A DNA stretch of 64,000 bases from Zeimonas sp050187175 (GTDB lineage: Bacteria > Pseudomonadota > Gammaproteobacteria > Burkholderiales > Burkholderiaceae_E): NCBI GenBank assembly GCA_050187175.1, contig JBFWXS010000003.1, positions 147,660-211,659 of the forward strand. The letters are read 5' to 3'. This document shows positions 35,711 to 43,741 of the stretch, piece after piece. Made by a program: the position numbers and the translations under genes. The notes under the pieces are model-generated. The model was not told the DNA's origin, did no database searches, and saw only the letters and a list, made by a program, of their open reading frames with translations. Every line of letters starts with the position of its first letter. Positions within the stretch are counted from its first letter, which is position 1.

Positions 35711-36598
35711 ATGACGTCGACCCGTACCCACACCTCGCGCGGCGCGCGCTGGTGGTTCGCAGCGGCCGCCGTCGTGCTGATCGCCGCCGGTTTCTACGCG
35801 TGGCGCTATTTCACGCCGCCCGAGCCGGCGCCGGCCTCGGGGGCGCCGCCGTCGGCCTCCGCCGAACGGCCGCCGGACGACGATGTCGCCGCATCGCCGC
35901 CGGCCCCGGCTCCGGCCCCGGCCGCCGAATCCGCGGCTCAATCCGCAGCCAGCCCCGCCGCTGCCGACGCGCAGGCGCCGCGCTATCCGCTGCCTGCCGG
36001 CCCCTCGGCCGGCGATCTTCCGGCCGCCGACAGCAGCGATGCGGTCATCCTCGATGCCTTGCTTGCACTGGCGCGCCGCGACGTGCTGGCGCAGTTTCTC
36101 AACCTGCAGGAGCTGACGCGGCGCTTCGTCATCACCGTCGATCACCTGCCGCGCGAGATGGTGCCGGCGCAGATGAGCGCGGTGCGGCGCATTCCGGGGG
36201 CGCTGTCGGTGGACAAGAGCAGCGAGGGGATGATCCTCAGGGCCGACAACTCGGCTCGCTATGCCGCCTTCCTGCGCTTCGCCGAATCACTGAATCCGAA
36301 GACGCTGGTGGCGCTGTATCAGCGCTTCTATCCGCTGCTGCAGCAGGAGTATCGGGCCATGGGCTTTCCCAACGGCCATTTCAACGATCGGCTGATCGAT
36401 GCGATCGACGACATGCTCGCCGCACCCGAGGTGCTCGAACCGATCCGGCTGGTGCAGCCCAAGGTCAACTATCGCTTCGCCGATCCGGCGCTGGAATCGC
36501 TGTCGGCCGGCCGCAAGCTGATGCTGCGCGTCGGTCCCGAGAATGCGGCGCGCATCCGCCAGATGCTGCGCGCGATCCGGGCCGAGCTGGTGCGCTGA
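35711..36598 (+). CDS. DUF3014 family membrane-anchored protein
   Basis: A 295-residue protein: one N-terminal transmembrane helix (WWFAAAAVVLIAAGFYAWRY), a Pro/Ala-rich periplasmic linker to about residue 95, then a DUF3014 domain (LLALARRDVLAQFLNLQELT, RRFVITVDHLPREMVPAQMS, LVALYQRFYPLLQQEYRAMG, and PNGHFNDRLIDAIDDMLAAP). The family has no known function; it is found in the periplasm of proteobacteria. ATG at 35711 is preferred over one eight codons earlier. Confidence 0.9.
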   Translation: MTSTRTHTSRGARWWFAAAAVVLIAAGFYAWRYFTPPEPAPASGAPPSASAERPPDDDVAASPPAPAPAPAAESAAQSAASPAAADAQAPRYPLPAGPSAGDLPAADSSDAVILDALLALARRDVLAQFLNLQELTRRFVITVDHLPREMVPAQMSAVRRIPGALSVDKSSEGMILRADNSARYAAFLRFAESLNPKTLVALYQRFYPLLQQEYRAMGFPNGHFNDRLIDAIDDMLAAPEVLEPIRLVQPKVNYRFADPALESLSAGRKLMLRVGPENAARIRQMLRAIRAELVR

Positions 36599-36649
36599 CG
36601 GCGCGTTGCGCGCGCCGCGAGCGTGCGCACCGGGTGCCCGGCGCGGCCG

Positions 36650-37690
36650 CTAACGCGCGAGCACCAGCGTCCAGTAGCGCGAGTAGGTGTTCGTCGCCGT
36701 GCCGACGGCGACAGCCAGTCCGGCATCGGTGTAAGTCGCGCTCATGATGTTCGCGCAGTGGCCTGCGCTGTTCAGCCACGCCTGCACCACCGAAGACAGC
36801 GTGGGCTGGCCTGCCGCGATGTTCTCGCCGACCGCCGTCCAGTCGTAGCCGGTGGCCGAGACCCGCGTGGCCACGGATGAATTGTTGGCCCCCGTGTGGC
36901 TGAACGCATTGTTCTGCTGCATCCACGTCGAATGCCCCTGCGCGGCGGATTCGAGTGCCGTGCTCCAGGCGAGCGGCGGCGCTGCCGGATAGAACTGCGT
37001 GCCGCAGTTTCTGCCGGTGGCGCGAGCGGTGTTGAGCAGCTGCAGCGCTTGTTCGACGAAGCTGGTTTGGCCGCCGCCCGACGAGCCGCTGCCAGTGGAA
37101 CCGCTGCCAGTGGATGAACCGCTGCCGGTGGACGATCCGCTGCCGGTGGACGATCCACTGCCGGTGGACGAACCGCTGCCGGTGGACGACCCACTACCGG
37201 TCGACGAACCGCTGCCGGTGGACGACCCACTGCCGGTCGACGAACCGCTGCCAGTGGACGACCCACTGCCGGTGGACGAGCCACTTCCTGTGGACGACCC
37301 GCTGCCGGTGGACGAGCCGCTACCCGTGGATGAGCCACTGCCGGTGGATGAGCCACTGCCGGTGGATGAGCCGCTACCGGTGGAGGAACCACTCCCGGTC
37401 GAAGAACCGCTGCCTGTCGAAGAGCCACTCCCGGACGACGTATCGCCGCCGGTGGAGCTGCCGCTGCCTGTCGAGCTGCCGTCGCCCGACGAGCCGCTGC
37501 CGCCGGCCGAACCGGTGCCCGCCAGCTCGCCGCCCGATTGCGCAGCGGCAGGTTCTTCGTCACCGCCGCCACCGCCGCAGGCGCTGAGAAGAACCGTGAC
37601 CGCGACGACGCCGATCATCGCGGCGGTTCGCGGGTTGAAGCGAGGCAGGCGAGGTCCGCCCTGGGGGCAAAGAATTCGATCGATGGCCAT
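36650..37690 (-). CDS. CAP-domain lipoprotein with long Gly-Ser-Thr repeat linker
   Basis: A 346-residue protein. The signal peptide ends in a clear lipobox (VAVTVLLSACGGGGG). Residues about 65-210 are a tandem array of a six-residue Gly-Ser-Gly-Ser-Ser-Thr unit, about 19 copies. The C-terminal 135 residues form an SCP/CAP domain: LLNTARATGRNCGTQFY, STALESAAQGHSTWMQQNN, FSHTG, VGENIAAGQPTLSSVVQAWL and NSAGHCANIMS, with the typical His, Glu and His. CAP proteins in bacteria are secreted and of varied function; a cell-surface role at the end of a flexible stalk fits. Convergent with the DUF3014 gene. Confidence 0.9.
   Translation of the reverse strand: MAIDRILCPQGGPRLPRFNPRTAAMIGVVAVTVLLSACGGGGGDEEPAAAQSGGELAGTGSAGGSGSSGDGSSTGSGSSTGGDTSSGSGSSTGSGSSTGSGSSTGSGSSTGSGSSTGSGSSTGSGSSTGSGSSTGSGSSTGSGSSTGSGSSTGSGSSTGSGSSTGSGSSTGSGSSTGSGSSTGSGSSTGSGSSTGSGSTGSGSSGGGQTSFVEQALQLLNTARATGRNCGTQFYPAAPPLAWSTALESAAQGHSTWMQQNNAFSHTGANNSSVATRVSATGYDWTAVGENIAAGQPTLSSVVQAWLNSAGHCANIMSATYTDAGLAVAVGTATNTYSRYWTLVLAR
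37081..37435 (-). repeat. 18-bp tandem array, about 19 units, in the CAP lipoprotein gene
   Basis: The 18-base unit (plus strand CCGCTGCCGGTGGACGAT with variants) encodes a six-residue Gly/Ser/Thr block. Most differences between units are silent on the minus strand, so the peptide sequence is being kept. The opposite strand is open in all of this region only because of the repeat composition. Confidence 0.95.
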
Positions 37691-37961
37691 AGGTGTTAAG
37701 GTCGAGGCCTTGCGGCGCGGTCCATAGCAGTGCCGGACGAGCGGTGCGCCCCCGACGACGAAAGGAGCCGGGATCATGCCGCAGGTCCATGGGCCGGCAC
37801 CTCATCCACCCCGACAGCGCTGTCAGTCCGCGACGACCCGCGGTCAGCCTATGCGCACAGCGCCGCACCTCGTCCGGTCCACGCACGGTGGGACCGGGCG
37901 TGCCGACGGCCGCGCATGCCGCGCGGCCCCCTGAGACCGCATCGCAAGGAGAAGACGTCGC

Positions 37962-39047
37962 ATGTGGGAGTGGCTCCACGACTTCACCATTCTGAACAAT
38001 CCCCCCATCAACTGGCTGCAGGCCTTCGCTACCGGCCTGCTGCTGCTGTTGCTGCTGCGCTGGGCGCGAAACCATTTCGCCAGACGTCTCGCGCGTCTTT
38101 CGCAGCGCGTGGACAGCAAGCTGGTCGCGGTGACCGCCGAGATGCTGGCCGGCACGAGTTCGCTGCTGATCGTCGTGCTGGCCGTGCTCGCCGCGCTCGA
38201 ATGCCTGGAGCTGCCGGGCCGCTGGCCGATCCGGCTCGGTCACGCATGGTTCATCGTGATCGGTCTGCAGATCGGCCGCTGGCTCGATCGCGCGGTGGTG
38301 AGCTGGAGCAGGACTCAGCTACGCGAAGGCGCTCATGAGGGCTCCTACAATCCGGTCACGGCCACCATGCTGACCTACATGGGGCGCTTCCTCGTCTGGG
38401 TCACGCTGCTGCTGGCGACACTCGACAATCTGGGCGTCAACATCACCGCCTTCGTGGCGAGTCTGGGGATAGGCGGGGTCGCCGTGGCGCTGGCGCTGCA
38501 GACCATTCTCAGCGATCTGTTCGCGTCGCTGTCGATCGGCATCGACAAGCCGTTCGAGGTCGGCGACTTCGTCATCTTCGGTGACACGCTCGGCTCGATC
38601 GAGCACATCGGCCTGAAAACCACGCGCCTGCGCAGCCTCGGCGGCGAGCAGATCATCTGCTCGAACACCGAGCTGCTGAAACAGACGATCCGCAACTACA
38701 AGCGAATGCAGCAGCGGCGCGTGGTATTCGGCTTCCGCATCTCGTACCAGACCGAGTACCGTCGCGTCAGCGAAATCCCGGGCATCGTCAAGCAGATCAT
38801 CGATGGCATCGACGGCGCGCGCTTCGACCGCGCCCATTTCAAGAGCTTCGGTACCGAAGCGCTCGAATACGAAGTCGTCTACTACGTGCTGAGCGCGGAC
38901 TTCAACCGCTACATGGATATCCAGCAGGAGATCAACCTGCAGCTGTTCAAGGCGCTCGAGGAACGCAAGGTCCATTTCGCGTTCCCGGCGCGCACGATTC
39001 ATCTGGCGTCGACGCCGAGCCGCCGCGCGGAGGGAATGGCAGCCTGA
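37962..39047 (+). CDS. MscS family mechanosensitive ion channel
   Basis: A 361-residue inner-membrane channel. There are several hydrophobic segments in the first 150 residues, then the pore helix and beta domain: GIGGVAVALALQTILSDLFA, FASLSIGIDKPFEVGDFVIF and GSIEHIGLKTTRLRSLGGEQ, typical of MscS. The C-terminal alpha/beta part ends before a basic tail. It releases solutes on hypo-osmotic shock. The 271-bp region 37691-37961 ahead of it holds no gene and no evident promoter. Confidence 0.94.
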   Translation: MWEWLHDFTILNNPPINWLQAFATGLLLLLLLRWARNHFARRLARLSQRVDSKLVAVTAEMLAGTSSLLIVVLAVLAALECLELPGRWPIRLGHAWFIVIGLQIGRWLDRAVVSWSRTQLREGAHEGSYNPVTATMLTYMGRFLVWVTLLLATLDNLGVNITAFVASLGIGGVAVALALQTILSDLFASLSIGIDKPFEVGDFVIFGDTLGSIEHIGLKTTRLRSLGGEQIICSNTELLKQTIRNYKRMQQRRVVFGFRISYQTEYRRVSEIPGIVKQIIDGIDGARFDRAHFKSFGTEALEYEVVYYVLSADFNRYMDIQQEINLQLFKALEERKVHFAFPARTIHLASTPSRRAEGMAA

Positions 39048-39055
39048 GAGGCCGT

Positions 39056-39583
39056 TCAGCGGCGCGGCTCTATCCGCGTCACGACCAGCTTGCCGTCGCG
39101 CTGCTCGACCTCGAAGCGGACGCGGTCGCCGACCTTCAGTGCGGCCAGCGCCGCGCGGTCGGCGAGCTCGAACACCATCGTCATCGGCGGCATGTCGAGA
39201 TGCCGGATCTCGCCGTGGCGCAGCGTCAGCTTGCCGTTCGGGGCATCGATGCGGCGGACTTCGCCGTCGATGGGTTGGGACGCCGACGCGGCCGCCGGTG
39301 AGGCTGTGCCCGGGGCCGCCGGTTGCGGTGCGGCGTGGCCGTGGCCGGCTGCGCCGTGGGACCCGTGATCATGAGCCTGCTGGGCGGCAACCGCGAAGGC
39401 GGTGGCCGACAGCAGCGCCGCGATGCACGCGCGATACGCAGGCGGTAGGCGATGCGCGGGGAGCAGTCGAGGCGCGGGGAGCAGGCGGTGCGCGGTCAGC
39501 AGGCGGTGCGCGGTCAGCAGGCGCGGCGGGGGCGCGATCGGAGCGCGCTTCACGGGAGCGTGTTTCGAGCCAGTGCGGATCAT
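39056..39583 (-). CDS. CusF-like periplasmic copper-binding protein
   Basis: A 175-residue protein. After a repeat-rich N-terminus (RLLTAH units) and a hydrophobic signal core (CIAALLSATAFAVAAQQ) is a His-rich linker and a CusF domain: GEVRRIDAPNGKLTLRHGEI, HLDMPPMTMVFELADRAALA, VGDRVRFEVEQRDGKLVVTR. The His and the two Mets in MPPMTM are the Cu(I) ligands of CusF. It is the last gene of the copper cluster, seven bases from the convergent MscS gene. AAGGA lies before the chosen start. Confidence 0.9.
   Translation of the reverse strand: MIRTGSKHAPVKRAPIAPPPRLLTAHRLLTAHRLLPAPRLLPAHRLPPAYRACIAALLSATAFAVAAQQAHDHGSHGAAGHGHAAPQPAAPGTASPAAASASQPIDGEVRRIDAPNGKLTLRHGEIRHLDMPPMTMVFELADRAALAALKVGDRVRFEVEQRDGKLVVTRIEPRR
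39481..39516 (-). repeat. Exact 18-bp tandem duplication in the CusF-like signal region
   Basis: 39481-39498 is repeated exactly at 39499-39516, giving successive RLLTAH units, with degenerate units on both sides. Confidence 0.9.
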
Positions 39584-39632
39584 GTTTCTTCCTTGGTCAA
39601 TGATGGGGAGGGAACTTCGATCGATTGCTTCG

Positions 39633-41042
39633 TCAGTGTCCGGAATGGGCGGGCGCCGTCCCCGGCTTGCGGACGCGCACTTCGACATCCTCTGCGGGCC
39701 GGCCCGGCATGGACGGACTGCCCGCGGTCGCGGCGCGCGGCGGGGCGGCCGGGGCAGGCCCGCCGTGCTCGCGTGCGACCGTGCCCGGCGGGTGCGCATA
39801 CCAGCCGGGATCGCCGTAGTCGTCGCGGCGCTGGTCGCGGCGAACCTTCAGTACGCTGAACATGCCGCCCATCGCTACCGGTCCGAACGGCCCGTCGCCG
39901 GCCATCATCGGAGCGGTGTTCTCCGGCAGCGGCATCGACATCTCGGTCATGTCGGCCATGCCGCGTTCGCCCATGACCATGTAGTCGGGAATCAGCCGGG
40001 CCAGCCGCGCCGCGATGCCGCGGTGGTCGACGCCTATCATCGTGGGCACGTCGTGACCCATGGCGTTCATCGTGTGGTGACTCTTGTGGCAATGGATGGC
40101 CCAGTCGCCTTCTTCGTCGGCGATGAACTCGATCTGCCGCATCTGCCCGACGGCGACGTCGGTCGTCACCTCCGGCCAGCGCGCCGCCGCCGGCACCGGG
40201 CCGCCGTCGGTGCCGGTCACGGTGAATTCGTGGCCATGCAGATGGATCGGATGATTGGTCATCGTCAGGTTGCCGACGCGCACGCGGACCTTGTCGCCGA
40301 GCCGGACGTTCAACGAATCGATGCCGGGGAAGATGCGGCTGTTCCACGACCACAGGTTGAAGTCGAGCATGGTCATGATCCGCGGCGTGTAGCTGCCCGG
40401 TTCGATGTCGTACGCGTTCAGCAGGAAGCAGAAGTCGCGGTCGACGCGCTCGATCAGCGGATGCCGGCTTCTCGGGTGCGTCACCCAGAAGCCCATCATG
40501 CCCATCGCCATCTGCGTCATCTCATCGGCGTGCGGGTGGTACATGAAGGTCCCCGGTCGCCGCGCCACGAACTCATAGACGAAGGTCTTACCCGGATCGA
40601 TCGGCGGCTGCGTCAGTCCGCTGACGCCGTCCATGCCGTTGGGCAGGCGCTGGCCGTGCCAGTGCACGCTGGTGTGCTCCGGCAGGCGGTTGGTCACGAA
40701 CAGCCGGACGCGATCGCCTTCGACCACTTCGATCGTCGGCCCCGGGCTCTGGCCGTTGTAGCCCCACAGATGCGCCTTGAAGCCCGGCGCCATCTCCCGC
40801 ACCACCGGTTCGGCGATAAGGTGGAATTCCTTGACACCGTCAACCATTCGCCATGGCAGGGTCCAGCCGTTCAGCGTCACCACCGGGTCGTAGGGCCGCC
40901 CGGTTTCGGGCAGCAGCGGCGGCTGGGTGTCGGCCCGTGTCTGCAGTACCGGCTCCGGCAGCGCCGCCAGCGCGACGCGGCTGACGCCGGCAGCGGCGAC
41001 CGCGCCGCCGGCCAGGCCAAGCAGTCGTCTTCTCGAATTCAT
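39633..41042 (-). CDS. Multicopper oxidase, copper-resistance type
   Basis: A 469-residue periplasmic oxidase with a Tat-type signal (NSRRRLLGLAGGAVAAAG). All copper motifs are present: VHWHGQRLPNGMDG, FMYHPHADEMTQMAMG, HPIHLHGHEF and HCHKSHHTMNAM, which fits HCHxxxHxxxxM with an axial Met. It is expected to oxidise Cu(I) and organic substrates. After the T1 site a long tail of about 130 residues includes a Met-rich stretch (MADMTEMSMPLPENTAPMMA, GDGPFGPVAMGGMFSVLK). It lies between the TolC-type and CusF-like genes. Confidence 0.94.
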   Translation of the reverse strand: MNSRRRLLGLAGGAVAAAGVSRVALAALPEPVLQTRADTQPPLLPETGRPYDPVVTLNGWTLPWRMVDGVKEFHLIAEPVVREMAPGFKAHLWGYNGQSPGPTIEVVEGDRVRLFVTNRLPEHTSVHWHGQRLPNGMDGVSGLTQPPIDPGKTFVYEFVARRPGTFMYHPHADEMTQMAMGMMGFWVTHPRSRHPLIERVDRDFCFLLNAYDIEPGSYTPRIMTMLDFNLWSWNSRIFPGIDSLNVRLGDKVRVRVGNLTMTNHPIHLHGHEFTVTGTDGGPVPAAARWPEVTTDVAVGQMRQIEFIADEEGDWAIHCHKSHHTMNAMGHDVPTMIGVDHRGIAARLARLIPDYMVMGERGMADMTEMSMPLPENTAPMMAGDGPFGPVAMGGMFSVLKVRRDQRRDDYGDPGWYAHPPGTVAREHGGPAPAAPPRAATAGSPSMPGRPAEDVEVRVRKPGTAPAHSGH

Positions 41043-41059
41043 CGTGATTTCTCCGTTTG

Positions 41060-42559
41060 CTAGTGCGCTGCCGAAGCGCCTGCCCCTGCGGCTGCGGCGG
41101 ACCCCGACGGCGCGGCCGTCGCATCGGCGTCGGCCGTGCCGGACAGCGGGCGCCCGATCAGCGCGGCCTGCAGGCCGGCTTCGGCCAGCCAGAACTGCCG
41201 CTCGGCGGCGATCGCCGCCATGACGCTGGCGATCTGCTCGCGCGAGTCGGCCAGCAGCTCGAACACGCCGGTCAGCATCGCGTTGTAGCGCAGCAGATGT
41301 TCATCGGCGATCGCCTGGCGCAGCGGCAGCACCTCGTCGCGGTAGTGCCGCACCAGATCGTGCGCGCTGCGGTAGGCCGTGTAGCGCTCGCGCAGATGCG
41401 AACCCGCGGCGCGCGCGACGGCCTGCAGGCGCTGGCCCGCGGCGAGCGTCTGCGCGTTCAGCGCGGCACGCTGCGCGTCGCCCCAATCGAACAGCGGCAG
41501 GCGCAGCTCGAGCTCGATGCCGCGGCCGCTGTGCCGCGTGCCCGAGCCTTCGTCGAAGATCGTGTCGCGGCGCACGCCCAGCTCGATGTCGATCAGGCTG
41601 CTGATGCCGGTCAGGCCCTGTGCGCGCGCCGCTGCATCGAACGCCGACTGCGCCATGCGCAGGTCGAGCCGGACCGTTCCCGCGGTGCGCGCGGCTTCGG
41701 CCGCCCCCAGCGGCACCGGCGGCAGGTCCGGCAGCCGGGCTGGCAGTCGCAGGCGATCGGCCTGTGCATCGTCCAGGCCCAGCAGGCGCACCAGCGTCTC
41801 GCGGCTGCCGATGGCCGCCTGCTGCGCGACTGCCAGCCGGATCGCCGCATCCGCGTAGAAGGCCTGCTGCCGCGCGCGATCGAGCCGATTGAAGTTGCCC
41901 GCCGCATGCATGCGGCGCGCCAGGTCGGCGCTGGCCTCCGCGCTGTCGTAGACCTGGCGTGCATATCCCAGCGTCTGCTCGTCGGCCACCGCCCGGACCC
42001 ACGCCTGTCGCACCTGCGTGACGCGATCGACCACGTCCGCCGTGAGCCGCAGCCGCGACGCCTCGATGCGGTGTTGCGCGATGCCGTGGCGCTGCGGCAG
42101 CAGCAGCAGGTCGAGCAGGCCGAACGACAGCAGACGGCCCAGTTCGAGCTCGTCGCCGGTCCGCAGCCGCTCGAATGCGAACACCGGATTCGGCAGGCGC
42201 CCCGACTGCGCGGCGGCGGCGCCCTCGGCCCAGGCTCCGGCCAGCAGCGCCTGCAGCGCGGGGCTGTTGATCAGCGCAAGCCTGACCGCTTCATCGCGAC
42301 CCAGCGGCTGCTGCAGCAGCGCGGCCGCTTCGCGGGCGGCATCGGCGCGCTGCTCGTCGCTGAGGATCAGCGCCAGCCTGCCGTCGGTGAAGCGGGCAGC
42401 CGTCTCGTTCGTCTGGTCGATCGCGCGCGGCCAGTCGGTGCTCGCGCATCCCGCCAGCGCGAACGCTGCGGCGCACGCCGCCAGCAGGCGCTGCGTTCGA
42501 AGGCGCCGCGTGCGATGTCCGGGCGGCGTCCGGGGCATGCCGGCAAGGGCGGCGCTCAT
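41060..42559 (-). CDS. TolC family outer-membrane channel lipoprotein
   Basis: A 499-residue protein with an N-terminal lipobox (AAFALAGCAS). Two repeats of the outer-membrane efflux protein fold are visible, with long coiled helices (AREAAALLQQPLGRDEAVRL, ASADLARRMHAAGNFNRLDR, ARQQAFYADAAIRLAVAQQA and SLIDIELGVRRDTIFDEG, with YNAMLTGVFELLADSREQIA near the end). It would form the outer-membrane exit duct. No inner-membrane pump or adaptor gene lies in the cluster, so its partner must be elsewhere. It overlaps the upstream small gene by four bases. Confidence 0.92.
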   Translation of the reverse strand: MSAALAGMPRTPPGHRTRRLRTQRLLAACAAAFALAGCASTDWPRAIDQTNETAARFTDGRLALILSDEQRADAAREAAALLQQPLGRDEAVRLALINSPALQALLAGAWAEGAAAAQSGRLPNPVFAFERLRTGDELELGRLLSFGLLDLLLLPQRHGIAQHRIEASRLRLTADVVDRVTQVRQAWVRAVADEQTLGYARQVYDSAEASADLARRMHAAGNFNRLDRARQQAFYADAAIRLAVAQQAAIGSRETLVRLLGLDDAQADRLRLPARLPDLPPVPLGAAEAARTAGTVRLDLRMAQSAFDAAARAQGLTGISSLIDIELGVRRDTIFDEGSGTRHSGRGIELELRLPLFDWGDAQRAALNAQTLAAGQRLQAVARAAGSHLRERYTAYRSAHDLVRHYRDEVLPLRQAIADEHLLRYNAMLTGVFELLADSREQIASVMAAIAAERQFWLAEAGLQAALIGRPLSGTADADATAAPSGSAAAAGAGASAAH

Positions 42560-42945
42560 CGCGTGTCTCCCTGGTGCTGGTGGTGCTCGTCCTCCCGCCC
42601 CTGCTCCTGCTCCTGCGCACCCTGGGCGCCGGCCGCCTCGCGAGCCTGCTGAGCTTCGCGGGCGTAGGCTCGCCAGCCGCCGATGCGGCCCACCGTGTCA
42701 TTGGTCTGCGTCCACGACGAGACCGGCTGCTCGTCGAACCGGCGGTAGTGCTCGAACGGCGATCGGTAGTCGGGCGCGCGCAGCGGCGCCGCGTTGATTT
42801 CAGGCAGTGCCGCCGGTTGTGCGGCAAGTGATGGCGCGGCAAGTGGCGGCGCGGCGCCGAGTACCAGCGCAAGCGCCAGCCTCAGCCCGAAGACAGGGCC
42901 ATGCGCAGGGCCGGGAGCGGGCCGGCGAGATGTGATCGACTCCAT
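42556..42945 (-). CDS. Small secreted protein of the copper cluster, unknown function
   Basis: A 129-residue protein with a signal peptide (GLRLALALVLGAAPPLAAPS) and a short conserved-looking core (YRSPFEHYRRFDEQPVSSWT, then QTNDTVGRIGGWRAYAREAQ). The end is a Gln/Glu/His-rich tail (EQEQGREDEHHQHQG) that could bind metal. ATGA overlap with the TolC-type gene indicates linked expression. I know of no assigned function; similar small genes occur in copper clusters of Burkholderiales. Confidence 0.75.
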   Translation of the reverse strand: MESITSRRPAPGPAHGPVFGLRLALALVLGAAPPLAAPSLAAQPAALPEINAAPLRAPDYRSPFEHYRRFDEQPVSSWTQTNDTVGRIGGWRAYAREAQQAREAAGAQGAQEQEQGREDEHHQHQGDTR

Positions 42946-43077
42946 TGAATCCTCGCGTGAGAACAGGGCTGACGCCGGTACGCGCGCAGGCGGCGCGGAC
43001 CGGGCGCAGGTTCGCCGCGATCGGGCATGCAGGACCGGCCGGCGCGGCCGGGTCAGCTGCGTCCCGAGGCGGGATGC

Positions 43078-43650
43078 TCAGGCGAAGAAAACGCTTGGAG
43101 GTCGATCGAGATGGCCCAGCCATACCGATCGGTAGAGCGCATCGGCGGCTGGAAAGCCGGTGGCCGGCAGGCTCAGCGCCGCGAGCCGCGGCGCATCGTA
43201 GAACAGCGCGATGCCGACGCAGCACGGCGCGCAGCTGCTGCACGGCTGGCCGTCGTCGAACGATGACGATCCAGCGCCATGATGGGCGTCGGCGTGCTGG
43301 TGCTCCACCGCTGCAGCGAGCTCATGCGCCGCATGCCCTTGATGAGACTCAGCCGCCGCATGAGCCGAACCGTCGTGATGAGTCCGGCCGGCCTCATGAG
43401 CCGCGGCGTTCCCATCGGTCGACGGGCTCATATGGGCTTGGCCGCTCACGTGGTTTGGGCCGCTAACGTGGGCCGAGTCGCCGATGTGGGCCCAGCCGCT
43501 AGCGTGGACCGAGCCGCCTTGCCGGACCCCAGCCGCGTCGGCGAGCGGCGGCGAGCCGCAGCCGAGCATGCCTGCCGACGCGAAGCCGGACCACGGCAGC
43601 GCGGCAAGCAGCAGGCAGATCAGCATCCGTTGCCAGCAGTTGCGCTTCAT
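43078..43650 (-). CDS. His-rich secreted protein of the copper cluster
   Basis: A 190-residue protein: signal segment (MLICLLLAALPWSGFASAG), then an extended His/Gly/Ser/Ala region with repeated HVSG and HxxxH units (HVSGPNHVSGQAHMS, HAAAESHQGHAAHELAAAVE, HQHADAHHG), then a Cys cluster QPCSSCAPCCVGIAL and a C-terminal hydrophobic part. About 20 histidines and the Cys motif suggest periplasmic copper or zinc binding. The promoter-proximal position suggests it is the first gene of the copper operon. Confidence 0.75.
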   Translation of the reverse strand: MKRNCWQRMLICLLLAALPWSGFASAGMLGCGSPPLADAAGVRQGGSVHASGWAHIGDSAHVSGPNHVSGQAHMSPSTDGNAAAHEAGRTHHDGSAHAAAESHQGHAAHELAAAVEHQHADAHHGAGSSSFDDGQPCSSCAPCCVGIALFYDAPRLAALSLPATGFPAADALYRSVWLGHLDRPPSVFFA

Positions 43651-43741
43651 CGCCGCTACTCTAGCGCAGATCGAATCCGCGCCCCGCCTCGGGCGCCGGC
43701 CGGTATGATCGAAGTCATTCTCTTCACCCAGCGTTTCGCTC

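Noticed and set aside
37081..37435. Regular repeat array considered as CRISPR
   Set aside because: Units are contiguous 18-bp copies with no spacers, in frame within a coding sequence, and no cas genes are nearby.
36999..37727. Plus-strand open frame with Pro-Val-Asp-Glu-Pro-Leu repeats opposite the CAP lipoprotein
   Set aside because: It is the antisense reading of the 18-bp array. The minus strand has a signal peptide, lipobox and CAP domain, and unit variation is silent in that frame.
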